DNA of 64,000 nt, taken from Cheilinus undulatus. Lineage: Eukaryota; Chordata; Actinopteri; Labriformes; Labridae. The stretch covers positions 17,320,212 to 17,384,211 of the forward strand of contig NC_054876.1 in assembly GCF_018320785.1 (NCBI RefSeq). The letters are read 5' to 3'. Shown here piece after piece: positions 25,313 to 36,340 of the stretch. Position 1 is the first letter of the stretch. Every line of letters starts with the position of its first letter. The notes below the pieces were generated by a model, which was given only the letters and a program-made list of their open reading frames with translations, was not told where the DNA came from and searched no databases. A program made the translations under genes and the position numbers.

Positions 25313-26833
25313 TACTGCGTGTCACATTATTATGCAAATCGGATTTTAGTGTCATGAACATTAATTTTTTAGTTTTTACAGTTAAACTCATGGATGGTAT
25401 TGTGTCTCAGGGCTCTTTGGATCACTGAACTCAATCTTAGACACCTGTGATAATTAGTTTACTAGGTGAGCCCAATTGAAGGAAAACTACTTAAGAAGGA
25501 CATTCCACATTATTAAGCAGGCCACAGGTTTCAGCAATATTGGAAAGAAAAAGGATCTCTCTGCTGCCGAAAAGTGTCAAATAGTGCAATGCTTCGAACA
25601 AGGTATAAAAACATTTGATATTTCATGGAAACTTAAGCGTGATCATCGTTTTGTGGAGAAATTTGTGGCTGATTCAGAGCACAGATGGGTTCATGCAGAT
25701 AAAGGCATAATGAGGAAGGTTTCTGCCAGACAAATTCATTGGATTACGAGAGCACATGCAAATATACCATTACAAAGCAGCAAACAGGTATTTGAAGCTG
25801 CTGGTGTCTCTGGAGTCCCAATAACCTCAAGATGTAGGATCCTCCAGAGGCTTGCAGTCATGTATAAACCTACTAGTCAGCCACACCTAACCAGTGCTCA
25901 CAAGCAGAAACGGTTGCAGTGGGCCCAGAAATTCATGAAGACTCATTTTTAAACAGTCTTGTTTACTGATGAGTGCCGTGCAACCCTGGATGGTTCAGAT
26001 GGATGGAGTAGTGGATGGTTGGTGGATGGCCACCATATCCCAACAACGCTGTGACTTTAGCAAGGAGGTGGAGGAGTCATGTTTTGGGCCAGAGCTGGTG
26101 GGCCCTGAAGATGTGAAAATGACCTCAGCAAAGTCTAAAGAGTTTCTGACTGACAACTCTCTTCCATGGTACAAAAAGAAGAACTTTGCCTTCTGTAGCA
26201 AAATTGTCTTCATGCATGACAATGCACCATCTCATGCTGCAAAGAATCCCTCTGAGTCATTGGCTGCTATGGGCATAAAAGGAGAGAAGCTCATGGTGTG
26301 GCCCCATCCTCCCCTGACCTCAACCCTACTGAGAACCTTTGGAGCATCCTCAAGCTAAAGATCTATGAGGGTGGGGGGGCAGTTTACATCAACACAGCAG
26401 CTCTGGGAGGATATTCTGACATCCTGCAAAGAAATTCAAGCAGAAACTCTCCAAAAACTCACAAGTTCAATGAATGCAAGAATTGTGAAGGTAATATCAA
26501 AGAAGGGGTACTTTGTTAACATGTAACTTGGCCTGTTAAGATGTTTTTGATTGAAAAAGTTTTTAATTTCAGTAACAGTAATAATGGTAGAAGTGGTAGT
26601 CTTTACAACCTTTAAAATATTCTAAAACTCTTGTGCATAATAATGTGGAACAGTGCATTTTGAGTTTTTTATTTTTTTTTATTAAAAAGTTATCATTGAG
26701 ATGTTTGTTCAATAAAATTTGAATTATGCTCTAACAGTTGATGGCTTGAAAATTATACTGACTGTCATTTGCACCTACTATTTAGGAAAATCAGAGAAAA
26801 AATATCATTTGTGTAATAATTTGGAACGCAGTG
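25313..26833 (+). mobile_element. Tc1-like transposon, best-preserved copy in the window
   Basis: A 1,521-base element lies between TA dinucleotides at 25311-25312 and 26834-26835. Its inverted ends share ACTGCG followed by a CATTATTATGCAAAT-like block. The N-terminal half of the transposase is open from 25,476 to 25,952 (helix-turn-helix region with LSAAEKCQIVQCFEQG). A stop then follows, but the same frame continues with VLFTDECRATLDGSDG, holding the first catalytic Asp. Two frame changes later come IVFMHDNAPSHAAK near 26,200-26,245, with the second Asp, and PDLNPTENLWSIL near 26,304-26,345, with the Glu. The motifs thus survive, split over at least three frame segments. Confidence 0.9.
25476..26519 (+). 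pseudogene. Tc1-like transposase, broken
   Basis: This is the coding part of the element at 25,313-26,833. The first segment (25476-25952, 158 codons) holds the two helix-turn-helix regions that bind the transposon ends. The following catalytic core keeps the Asp, Asp and Glu of the DDE motif, but one stop right after KFMKTHF and two frame changes prevent a full product. Members of the family are usually about 340 residues; the summed segments are close to that. A glycine motif, GGGGVMFWA, is readable near 26,066-26,092. Confidence 0.85.
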
Positions 26834-26894
26834 TACTTTATCTCTTTAACATACTCCCAGTTTCCAATCATGACAGTAAATAAAGACATTTTGA

Positions 26895-27305
26895 ACTTTT
26901 TTCAGATCATTTGAAAAGAAAGAACTGAAAAATCCCACAGATACAAGTATTCAGACCCTCTACTCAGTACTTAGTTGAAGCCCCTTTGGTAGCAGTTACA
27001 GCCTCCAGTCTTTCGGAACAAGATGCAACAAGCTTTGCACACCTGGATTGTGTGATTTTCTGCCATTCTTCTCTGCAGTCTTCTCAAACTCAGTCAGGTT
27101 GGTTTGGGACAGACATCTTCAGGTCTCTTCAGAAATGGGTTCAAGTCAGGGCTCTGGCTCAGCCACTCTCTGACATGGTCCCTAATCCCCTCCTCTGTTG
27201 TCTTCCCTGTGTTTTCTTAGGGCCACTGTTTTGTTTGAAGGTGGATCTTCAGCCCAGTTTGAGGTCCTGAGTGCTGCAGAACAGGTTTTCATTGAGGATA
27301 TAAAA
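26895..27305 (-). pseudogene. Tc1-like relic, partial
   Basis: The terminal sequence ACAAGTATTCAGACCCTCTA at about 26,943 is typical of one Tc1 family. The following 300 bases, read on the minus strand, include remains of the transposase region around TTCAAACAAAACAGTGGCCC near 27,230. The rest of the element is missing. Confidence 0.6.
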
Positions 27306-29964
27306 TTAGTCAAATAAATTAGTTTGTTAAATGTAGTGGTTGTCCCTGGATGTTCCCATTTATAATCCATTTATCTCTAAAACTATGAAAAAACATGGGA
27401 TACTCATGGAATCATTCATTCCTTTACTGTGTAATCTCCACTGCCATGATTCATGTAGGTTTCTTGACATCACTGAGGAAAACATTAAGATTTGCCCCGT
27501 CAGCAACTTGAAACTGGATGGTAAAAAGAAGAAGTCTTGATTGTTTCCAAAGATTCAAAGGATATTACCATATGAGCTGTGATAGAAAACTCCCTTTTCT
27601 GTGGAATTGACACACTTTTGAAGAATGTATATTTCATCACATCATTGCATGAAACATTTATATTTGCTCAGCAAGTAAGATGAAAGTGAACTGTAAAAGG
27701 AAGTCTGAACAAGTCTAATAGAAGACTCCTTTTTCTGTGGAATCAACACACTTTTCTACCAGAGTAAAGCACAATCCCATATGGACCAGTTATTTAGTTT
27801 TCAGTGGTTCGTAAGACTATACGATTAAATAATTAATAAACTTTTTGTTGTCTCCTTTCTACTCATACAATGATAGAAGAGATGAAAGGGTTAGTGAGTT
27901 TTTAATAGATGCACAAGAAACAGTTATCAATACAGCAATCCATCCATCCATCCATACACGGTATATTTGTATACACTCCGAGCGCTTTTCTAGTTTCTAT
28001 TTAAATGTTTAAAAAAAAAAATCAAGAGTTCCTAGCGCCCCCTACAGGCCTGAAGCTCTTGCTTTGTGATTACTGGATAAACAGCCTTTTGTGTTGCATT
28101 TATTTTCGGGGTTTGTGTGTTTTGACTTTCTATTGTCCTTGTATGTGCATCATGTAAATGCATTGTTTTGACTCTCTGTAGCACCTTTTGTCATCAAAAG
28201 GGTCAAATCTTCATTTCATTTTTGTGATAAGTTGTTTTTTGGAAATAACTCAGTTTTTTATTTCATTTGAAGCCAGTTTCTTTGAATTGAAATGTTGGCC
28301 TTTGCAGCATGTTTGCCTTAGTTAACCACCTTACTGAGCCTTTTTCAATTGAGAAACAAAAGCCTGATGAGGAAGTTGTCTTCTTGTTAAAAGTTATCAC
28401 CATGGTAATAATGAGGAGCAGCTTAAAGCTCACAAACAGGAAGAAAAAAAAGGAAAGGAAATCTTTGATATTTCCTCTTTCCTTCCTCGGTTGTCAGGGC
28501 ATCAGAGGTGAGTGTTTGCTCTCTGCTCAGTCCTTGGTTTTTGGCAGCCTGCTCTTAAACCACCACAGCTCCCTGAGGAGAGGTGGTGGTGTAACAATAT
28601 ATGGAAAACTTTTCACCAGCTTCTGGAAAGTTTTGCCCACTTCACATAGAGGAAAGTGACACAAATGTCCTCTTGACCTGCAGCACAGCCGTCTTTTTTT
28701 GTGTTTGTGTCTGGAGTGCAGCTTTAAGCATTTGTCTGTGCAAACTGAAAGGCTCGGCTGTAAAAATAAAAGGTTCTGAGAATCCACAATTAATGCCTTT
28801 GCCAGCAGGCAGTGGTGTAGTGGTGCCTTGAGAATTGGGTTCACTCTTAATCTAACCCCTACATTTTTTTAAAGTGGCCTGTCCAGCAAAGGATAACTGC
28901 ATGTAAATGTGTTCTAAAACAAACACATAAGACCATATCTTATGTGTGGTTCACCTAAAAAATGGCCTTTAGTATTTGATGATTGTCAGTCAACTGCTGC
29001 TCCTTCAGGCAGCAAGGGTCATCATGAAATTCACAGCCAAAGAGGAGCAGCTTTTACCACCACCACTAACCCACAGACAACCAGATCATGATGCATTTTT
29101 GAATGACTTAGTCAATATTCCTCTGCAGTGTTGGGGTAATATGTTACATTCTTGGGGAGGGGATTATATGGTAGCCCATTTTCATCAAATAAAAGACAAA
29201 AAAACTTGAAAGTAAGGCAGTTCTTGAAAAGAAGTCCTTTGTCATAATTATGAGATATAGAGTTGAAATTATGAGTTAAAAAGTCATAGTTATGACTTTT
29301 TATCTCAAAGTTATGACTTAGGGTTCCATCTTTTTAATTGCCTAACTTCCATATTTTTCTTTTTATAATGGTGGAAATGGGCCTCCACAGGGTTAAGAGT
29401 GGGTACTTGGTGGAGACTGAAAAATAAGTGGGTATATTACCACATATGCCTCTATATACCCTGAGCTACACCACTGACAGACAATGAGATGCACTTTACT
29501 GTGTACTTTTCACTCTTTTACCTGCTGTATCAGGATTGAATAGAGCTGTTGTCTCACATCAGGTTTCCTGGTGGAAAAATAATGTAAATCAAACATTTTG
29601 TGCTGCCTCTTCAAAATAAAAAGCTTAAACAGGTAAAATAAAGGGCTAAAATATGCTGTGAATTTACAGGGCAAAAATCTGTTGACTACCAAAGATGATC
29701 TTGATGATGTTTTTTTTTTCTTTTTTCTTTTTTTTTTTTTTTTTTACAAAAATCATTAAAAAATAAGATACTGTCCATAAACACATACATTTTCTGTGCC
29801 AAATATGTTTGGCTAAGAACTTGATTCTGATTGGTTAAAGGGCAATAAACTCATAGATTTGTGTATCAGGTGAAATTAATGTGCTAACCAAAGTGCTTTA
29901 AAAAAGAATGTCCCCTTTTTCTTTTTTCTGATTTTTTAAAATATTTGTATCAATAAAATGTTTC
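27306..29964. other. No gene recognised
   Basis: No exon recognised. A 38-base block at 27,581-27,619 is repeated at 27,718-27,755 with a few changes. A CATC microsatellite lies near 27,939-27,953. At 29,240-29,390 a low-complexity TTATGACTT block is followed by TGGTGGAAATGGGCCTCCAC, which recurs near 55,676-55,695. Confidence 0.45.
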
Positions 29965-29977
29965 AGATCAACAAACA

Positions 29978-30340
29978 GGGCTGCACGGCCCCCTGGGGAT
30001 AAGTGCTGTAGCCAACAGAAAGAAGGTCTCTGGTTCACTTCCTTGTCAGGGCCTTTTTGTGCAGAGTTCGCATGTTCTCTCCGTGCATGCGTGGGTTCTC
30101 TCTGGGTACTCTGGCATCCTCCCACCACCAAAAACATGCTCATTAGATTAACTGGTGACTCTGAGTTGGCCGTAGGTGTGAGTGAGAGTGTGCCTGGTTG
30201 TCTGTCTCTGTATGTCAGCCTTGCGATGACTGGTGACCAGTCCAGGGTGTACCCCGCCTCTTGCCTAATGACAGCTGGGATAGGCTCCAGCCCCGCCGCG
30301 ATCCCCATCGGGATAAGCAGTATTGAAAATGGAGAGATGG
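29978..30340 (+). mobile_element. V-SINE-type element with target duplications
   Basis: The element starts with a decayed tRNA-like head, GGCTGCACGGCCCCCTGGGG, and then has the conserved V-SINE core, with GTTCGCATGTTCTCTCCGTG at 30,066-30,085. The body closes with GGGATAGGCTCCAGCCCCGC and a GGATAAGCAGTATTGAAAAT tail. It is flanked by AGATCAACAAACA (29965-29977) and AGATCATCAAACA (30341-30353), 12 of 13 identical. The tRNA-like head has lost its clear B box, so it is unlikely to be active. Confidence 0.82.
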
Positions 30341-30369
30341 AGATCATCAAACAAATATTAGACAAGTAA

Positions 30370-31490
30370 ATCAAAAATGCCCTTTTAAATGATAATTTCA
30401 TTTATTAAGGGACAAAAATACAAACCTATCTGGCCCTTTGTGAAAAAGTATTTGCCCCCTAAACCTAATAACTGGTAATGAGTATTTTCCATCCCTGTGG
30501 AGGAAATTTGGCCCACTCTGCTTTGCAGAATTCTTTTAATTTAGGCACATTTGGTCATTCTACAGCATCTCAATCAGATTTAAGTCTGGACTTTGACAAT
30601 GTCACTCTAAAACCTTCATTTTGTCTTTGGAAGCCATTCAGAGGTGGACTTGCTGGTGTGTTTCTGATCATTGTACTGCTGCATAGCCTAATTGTTAAGT
30701 CACAAACTAATAGCTGGACATTCTCCCTTAGGATTTTCTGATAGGGAGCAGAATTTATGGCTTCATCAGTTACAGAAAGTGGTCCAGGTCCTAAATCAGC
30801 AAAGCAGTCCCAGACTATCGCACTACCACCACCATGTTTGACTGTTGGTATGACGTTGTTTTTATGAAATGCTGTGTTAGTTTTACGTCCGATGGAATGG
30901 GGCACACACATTCCAATAAGTTCAACTTTTGCCTAGTCAGTCCACAGAATGTTTTCCCAAAGGTCTTGAGGATCATCAAGATGTTTTTTGGCAAATGTGA
31001 GACGAGCCTTTGCATTCTTTTTGGTCAGCAGTGGTTTTGGCCTTGGGACTCTCTCATGGATGCCATTTGTGCCCAGTCTCTTTCTCAGTCTTGAATCATG
31101 AACGCTGACCTTAACTGAGGCCAGTGAGGCCTGCCGGTCTTTAGATGTTGTTCTGGGTTCTTTTGTGACCTCCTGGATGAGTTGTTGATTTGCTCTTGGA
31201 GTAATTTTGGTAGGCTGGCCACTCCTGGGAAGGCTCACTACTATTCCAAGTTTTTCTCCATTTGTGTATAATGGCTTTAACTGTGGTTCACTGGAGTCCC
31301 AAAGCCTTAGATATGACTTTGTAACTCTTTCCAGACCGATTGATGTAATTGACGCTTTTTCTCATCTGTTCTTAAATTACTCGGATCATGGCATGATGTC
31401 GTGATATCTTTTAGCCTACTTCACTTTTTCCAGACATATTCTATTTAAGAGATCTTTAACTCCAAAGGTCCGACAGTAATCAGGCCTGGG
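30370..31490 (-). pseudogene. Tc1-like transposase relic, long
   Basis: On the minus strand: SLPRSGQPTKITPRANQQLI at about 31,180-31,240 (N-terminal domain), then RPKPLLTKKNAKARLTFAKK, then LWENILWTD with the first catalytic Asp near 30,935. The next codon, Glu in the family, is a stop. After it come KHGGGSAIVWDCFA near 30,810-30,850 and the region around a decayed QQDNDPKHTS motif near 30,670-30,690, where the second catalytic Asp is lost. The end at about 31,490 lacks the terminal repeat. Same family as 1,028 and 8,600. Confidence 0.85.
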
Positions 31491-31804
31491 TTTTAAAATT
31501 TGATCAACAACAGCAGATGTTTTAGGTTATATCAACTCAGTTTTACTCATATTTATTTTACATACATTTATGTTGGGTAAACCTAACTTTTTTTTAGTTA
31601 AAGTTCTCTGTGGAAACTTTCCTAAACTTAAAACTTTTGTTTATATTCAACTCAAAACAACCAGTTCAAGTAATTTTCATAAAGCTAAGCTTTTCATCCA
31701 CTGCAATTTTCACTTATTTCATTCATATACTTTAATATTGAACATTTATACCACTCAAGGTTAGCCAACTTAAGTAAATACAAGTGAGAATACAAGTGAG
31801 AATA
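31491..31804. other. No gene recognised
   Basis: AT-rich sequence without a recognisable feature; perhaps part of the duplicated block that follows. Confidence 0.35.
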
Positions 31805-32510
31805 ACTGTAGTCCTTTTCCATCATATTTAGTTTACCATCCATTGAATATTTTAGTTGTTCTCCACAGGCGGGACTTCTCTAACAGAGTCAGTAACTTTG
31901 TGCATGCTGCAAAAGTGTTTAATGCCCAAAGTCATTCTGGGAAACCTATGTAGATTAAGGAATTATTGTCAAATAATTTGAGTGCAGTTACAAAAAAAAC
32001 AAACAAACAAACAAAAAAAAAAACAAACAAAAAAACTGATTGAGTACTGTTTATGAAAACTGGAAAATGCATTCTTTTAGTTCAGAAAAATGAACCTGAA
32101 ATAGCTGTTTTGGATATTGATTAGTGATGTGTCAGTCATGAACGAGCCAGCCTTTAATTAAAAAAAAAAAAAAAACTCCAACCCTTCAATCTTGCAGTAA
32201 AAGGCTGAAAGGTGCACATTAACACAGAGAGTACTCTTCCACAGCATTCAGTTGCTTATCCATGTCATGTTATGGAACGTCCCCACTATCAGGACTTTTC
32301 TAAGTGAGTTGATAACTTCACTCATGGTGCAAAAGTGTCTAACCCCCAAAGGAAATGTGGGAAAACTCAACAAATTAATGGATGATTGTCAAATAATTTG
32401 AGTACAATGAAAAAAAATACTTAGAATGAGTGTTTACTTAAAACTAAAAATGTGTTAGTCAACTCAGAAAAATAGAGCTGAAATATCTATTTTGGATTAT
32501 TAAGTTAACA
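31805..32510. repeat. Diverged direct duplication, two copies of about 300 bases
   Basis: About 31,860-32,130 and 32,275-32,510 are related in the same orientation. Shared words include GGGACTTCTCTAAC or CAGGACTTTTCTAAG, then TGCAAAAGTGT, TTGTCAAATAATTTGAGT and GAAATAGCTGTTTTGGAT. An A/C-rich patch at about 31,990-32,032 is present in the first copy only. Confidence 0.65.
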
Positions 32511-33479
32511 TAACTACGTTTTTTAACAACCTTCTACTGTTCGGTCTTACAGTGTAGCTTGATGCTAGGTCTATAGAAATTCTCAGTGTGTTGGACCGCC
32601 CTCGCCTCTATGTCTGTCAGTCAGACAGATTTGAACTCATTGACCTGTGTTATCGTGACCTCTACCATTGTGTTGGAACATGTTGAAACGCCCAGTCAAA
32701 AAGACACCACGTAGACTGAGTTAGGTGAGTCAGTTTTCCTGGATGATATGATGGACAAAGCAGTTGTGTTTTTCTCCAGTGTTTCTAAGGCCAGCATGGT
32801 TACCCCGACACATAGCAACAGAAGTGACGCCTCAACTTTCTGTGTTGAGATGATGGATCACTTAAAAGCCAGTTGAACAGAGAACAGCTCTGCAAAGGAG
32901 GGGTTCCCAAACTTCCAGAGTGGGTGTGTGGATGTTCTAGTTTGTTATGTTTCATTCATTTGACCTTGAGGTCAAGCATGACGTGACATGATTATTTATT
33001 ATAGCTCTTACCTATTACTTTGATTTATTTCGAGAGGTTTAGATGGAGAATATGTTACCTTTATGTACATGTTGTAGTGCAGATTGGACATACTAACTGT
33101 AGTAATGCTCAGTGATGTTTCTATGTGGGTACAAGAGCGAGTGACCCTGACATTACTGCTGTAAGTTGACTAACGTCTGATTCAAATACTTCACCGGAGA
33201 ATGACAGTTTTCCTAAAAAATGATGTACTGATAAACTAACCAAGAACTAAATAAGGCCAGCTGTTCATAATCAAATATGATTTTGTGTTATTTTTTTAAT
33301 TTCAGAATTGGATGACCATATTTTCAACCCTCCAAATAGGGACTTTTGATTTGATCATAAAGTCACATGTATGCAAGGGCATTGGACCTGAACTGTGGGT
33401 GCTGATCTTCAGTCTCATGCATGCAGCGTAAAAATCAATATAATAAATCTCACTTACAGCCCATTATACTTAAACAACG
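32511..33479. other. No gene recognised
   Basis: No exon or repeat family recognised. Confidence 0.4.
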
Positions 33480-33960
33480 TATTTTGATGCATTAGGTCAA
33501 ACAGCCTCATACAAGAAAAGCAAAAATCATTATTACATCACAGAGACTTTGTGAAATACAGCTTGAACTTCACAGACTCTCTAAATATATTTTATAGGAT
33601 CAAAAATAAAAAAATCCAAAATGTGCTATCAGAAACAGAGAATGGGACAACTTTCCTCTCCCAAAACTTTAGCAAGTGGCCTCCTAATTTCCCAGAACTA
33701 TTCCCTGTCTGTTGTTAAAAGATGAGGGGATGCTACAAAATGGTAAACACGGCCCTGTCCCTACTTTTTTGAGAAGTGTTGCCTTCATCAAATGTATAAT
33801 GAGCTAATGTTTTTTTCATGAAATGTATCAACATCTGATATGTTGTTTATGTTATATTATGAATAAAGTATGGGTTTATGAGATTTGCAGATCATTGTAT
33901 TCAGTTTTTATTTACATTTGGCACAGCTTCCCAACTTTTTAGAATTTCAGGGTTGTAAAT
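33480..33960 (-). mobile_element. DNA transposon end, family not assigned
   Basis: The right end, read outward, contains TATGGGTTTATGAGATTTGC and CAGCTTCCCAACTTTTTAGA, ending in TTTCAGGGTTGTA. This matches my memory of a very common fish repeat whose ends begin ACAACCCC and continue AAAGTTGGGAC. The part with GTTGTTAAAAGATGAGGGGA is also shared. The opposite end is not visible, so this copy is truncated. A second, shorter copy of the same terminus lies at about 34,050-34,100. Confidence 0.55.
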
Positions 33961-33964
33961 TTTT

Positions 33965-34720
33965 GTCAGGACATGCGACACAAAGCCTGAAAACAGAAAA
34001 AAAAACAACCCCGAGAAACTGAAACTTTTTTTTAATTCGTTAGATTTTTTTATTTAGATTTTATACAGTCACAACTTTTTTGGATTTCAGGGTTGTAGAT
34101 TATTGTCTGACAAGCTAAATGGATGTGTTTCACACATCCATTTGGTAAAGCTTCAATATGAAACGTTTGAGAAAAGGCAGAGGCTTTGAAAAAAACTCGG
34201 AGTGTGATTGGATGAACGTTCTGTCACATCTCTACGGGCCAATCAGTGCAACAAAACACACGATGTAGCCACTATCGAGCTGCGTGTGTGCAGCTACTGA
34301 GGAATAACGCAAACCATGGTGACTATAGACATGTAAGTACTCGACTTTTGTCGTTTTTGAAAAAAAAACAACAACTCACTGCTGTTCTTTGTTCTTCTTT
34401 TAATGAAGGAATGTTGTCAAGTTCTGATAAATCTGGTGCTTTAGCATCATTCATGTTAATCTCTTCCTCCATGACTGCACCAGCTCTTGCTGCTGCTTGT
34501 TTATGTCATGACTCTGCTGCGCCAGAAAGTACTGCCCCTCGTCGCTGATTGGTCCTGTCACTTTCTAACTGGGCCCAAACGGTTCAGATGGGAGCTTTGT
34601 GAGATGGATTTGCCATTGAAAAACAAGGAAACGGGTGTATCCATCTGCTTTGCAAGGTTGAGGACACGGGACACAAAACCTGAAAACATTTAAGTCCTGG
34701 TGAAATTGAAACACATTGCC
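33965..34720 (+). repeat. Unassigned dispersed repeat, copy B, with direct-repeat flanks
   Basis: From 34,245 to 34,675 this matches the block at 21,380-21,761. It has the ATG at 34,316 with a GTAAGT site at 34,333, and a second frame MDLPLKNKETGVSICFAR from 34,604 to a GT at 34,657. Related words GACACAAAGCCTGAAAACA (33,979-33,997) and GACACAAAACCTGAAAACA (34,671-34,689) lie on both sides. A decayed palindrome around ATGGATGTGTTTCACACATC lies near 34,120-34,140. Confidence 0.55.
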
Positions 34721-35214
34721 ACTATTTGAATTGTTTATGCTGACCAAGCAAATATGTTGGCTCGTCTGTACACTGTGTCGAAAATGTACAAAGCACTTAA
34801 TTTCCCCCCCAAAAAAACCCTCTGTGTAAGGCAGTAATTTACTATGCAGCCTTCTGCATTTTGTCTCCTTCCACAGTGCACTGATCCTCTGATCAGCTGT
34901 GTGGGTCTGCGGACCTCTACAGGGATAATAACACCACACCAAGCTAAAACAAAGATAATAGTTACTGGGTTCCTAGATCCCGAGTTACCTGGTGGTGTCG
35001 GTGTGGAAAATGCAAACCCATGCTTGGGAACTCTCCTGCTCAAAACTTTCAATGAAGTTTCTCTGCTCTCTCTTTCACCCCGCTGACTCTCCATCTGTAT
35101 TAGTTCTTCTTCTGTGCGCTCCAGTTCATACAAAGATCCTCTTGTATCCACAGTAAACTGCACACCATTATCACTCAAGTCGAAATCACTGATATTATCG
35201 AGTCGAAATCACTC
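34721..35214. other. No gene recognised
   Basis: No exon or repeat family recognised. A short duplication, TCGAAATCACT, is seen at about 35,179 and 35,203. Confidence 0.4.
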
Positions 35215-35830
35215 ATATTTTCTTTGTTGCAGCATTCATTTTACCCTCTACCTTTACAAGCCTTCCAGGGTCGGCTGCTGTAAAGCACCCCCACATCATG
35301 ATGCTGCCACCACTGTGCTTCACATTGGGGATGGTGTGTTTGTGGTGATGTGCAGTGTTTGGTGTCCCCCAAACATAGCGTTTTGTCTTTTTCTTTAGTC
35401 TCATCAGACCAAAGAACTTTCTTCCTCTTGACCATGGAGTCTCCCACATGCCTTTTGGTGAACTCTCGTCCAGCTTTAAGCTGATTTTTCTGCAACAGAA
35501 GCTTTCTCTTTGCCACTCTCCTATGAAGTTTTGCCTGCAGAAAAACCCTGGCGACAACCCATCTCAGCTGCTGAAGCTTGTTACTCCTTCAGAGTAGTAA
35601 CAGGTGTCTTGGTGCCCTCTCTCTAGTCTCCTTCCTGCACGCGGTCACTCAATTTGTGAGGATGGCCTGATCCAGACAGATTTACACATGTGCCATATTA
35701 CTTCAAGGTTTTGATGATAGATTTAACTGAACTCTGGGGGATGTTCAGTGCCTTGGAAATGTTTTTGTATCCATCCCCTGACTTATCCTTTTCAATAACC
35801 TTTTCCCTGAGGCCCCGTCCACACAGAAAC
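35215..35830 (-). pseudogene. Tc1-like transposase relic, partial
   Basis: On the minus strand, KDKSGDGYKNISKALNIPQS near 35,730-35,790 is the N-terminal helix-turn-helix region. Further on, KVLWSDETKEK near 35,395-35,425 holds the first catalytic Asp, and GGSIMMWGCFTAADPGRLVK at about 35,255-35,315 is the conserved glycine motif. The remainder of the catalytic domain is missing. Several stops lie between. Same family as 16,915 and 63,090. Confidence 0.82.
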
Positions 35831-36340
35831 AAATTCAGGTGTATACGCAAAACTTTTTAGTCGGATCGGCATTTCATCCACACGGACAGCGGTTTGGGGT
35901 GACTGTAAACGATTTTTTTTGAAAACGGGTCCCTGAGTGCACAAATCTACAAACAACTACTGTTTCGTCTCTGTGTGGAAGGCTATCCGCATCTTTCTCG
36001 AATTGATTATGTCACACACAGCGTAGCTCTCTTACAACACCGACCAAAACAACAATGACTGAATACAGGGTTGTGTTTGTGCTGCAGAAGCTACGGAGCT
36101 TGTTATGGCTTTTACAGCAAGATCTGATGCTCCTTTACCACCACCGGGAAATGCATACACCATATGTTCTTAAATCCAATACGGAGAACAACCAGAAGGG
36201 CATCTAGAAGAAAGTTTGTCTCAGTTGATCTTCTTCTCTCATTTGGTGAATGTCAGTGGCAGCATTACAGCACCACACACAGGCTTGGCATATGCACTAC
36301 AGCGTTTTCAGCGGTTCTGTGCTTATGTGGATATTTCCTG
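35831..36340 (+). mobile_element. Possible non-autonomous DNA element with GTCCACAC ends
   Basis: CCCCGTCCACACAGAAACAA at about 35,814-35,833 and CATCCACACGGACAGCGG at about 35,876 are typical of a fish repeat class beginning GTCCACACGG. A frame from 36,056 reads MTEYRVVFVLQKLRSLLW and stops after about 50 codons; I do not recognise it. The far end is not defined. Confidence 0.35.

Noticed and set aside
27939-27953. CATC repeats as a possible CRISPR or regulatory array
   Set aside because: A plain short microsatellite; the genome is a vertebrate one.
29898-30401. A 167-codon open frame on the minus strand
   Set aside because: It lies almost wholly within the V-SINE at 29,978-30,340 read backwards, and has no known motif.
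34735-35178. A 147-codon open frame on the minus strand
   Set aside because: No known domain and it overlaps unrelated repeats at both ends. I cannot support a gene.
36056-36208. Frame MTEYRVVFVLQKLRSLLW as a transposase start
   Set aside because: It stops after about 50 codons and I could not match it to any family with confidence.
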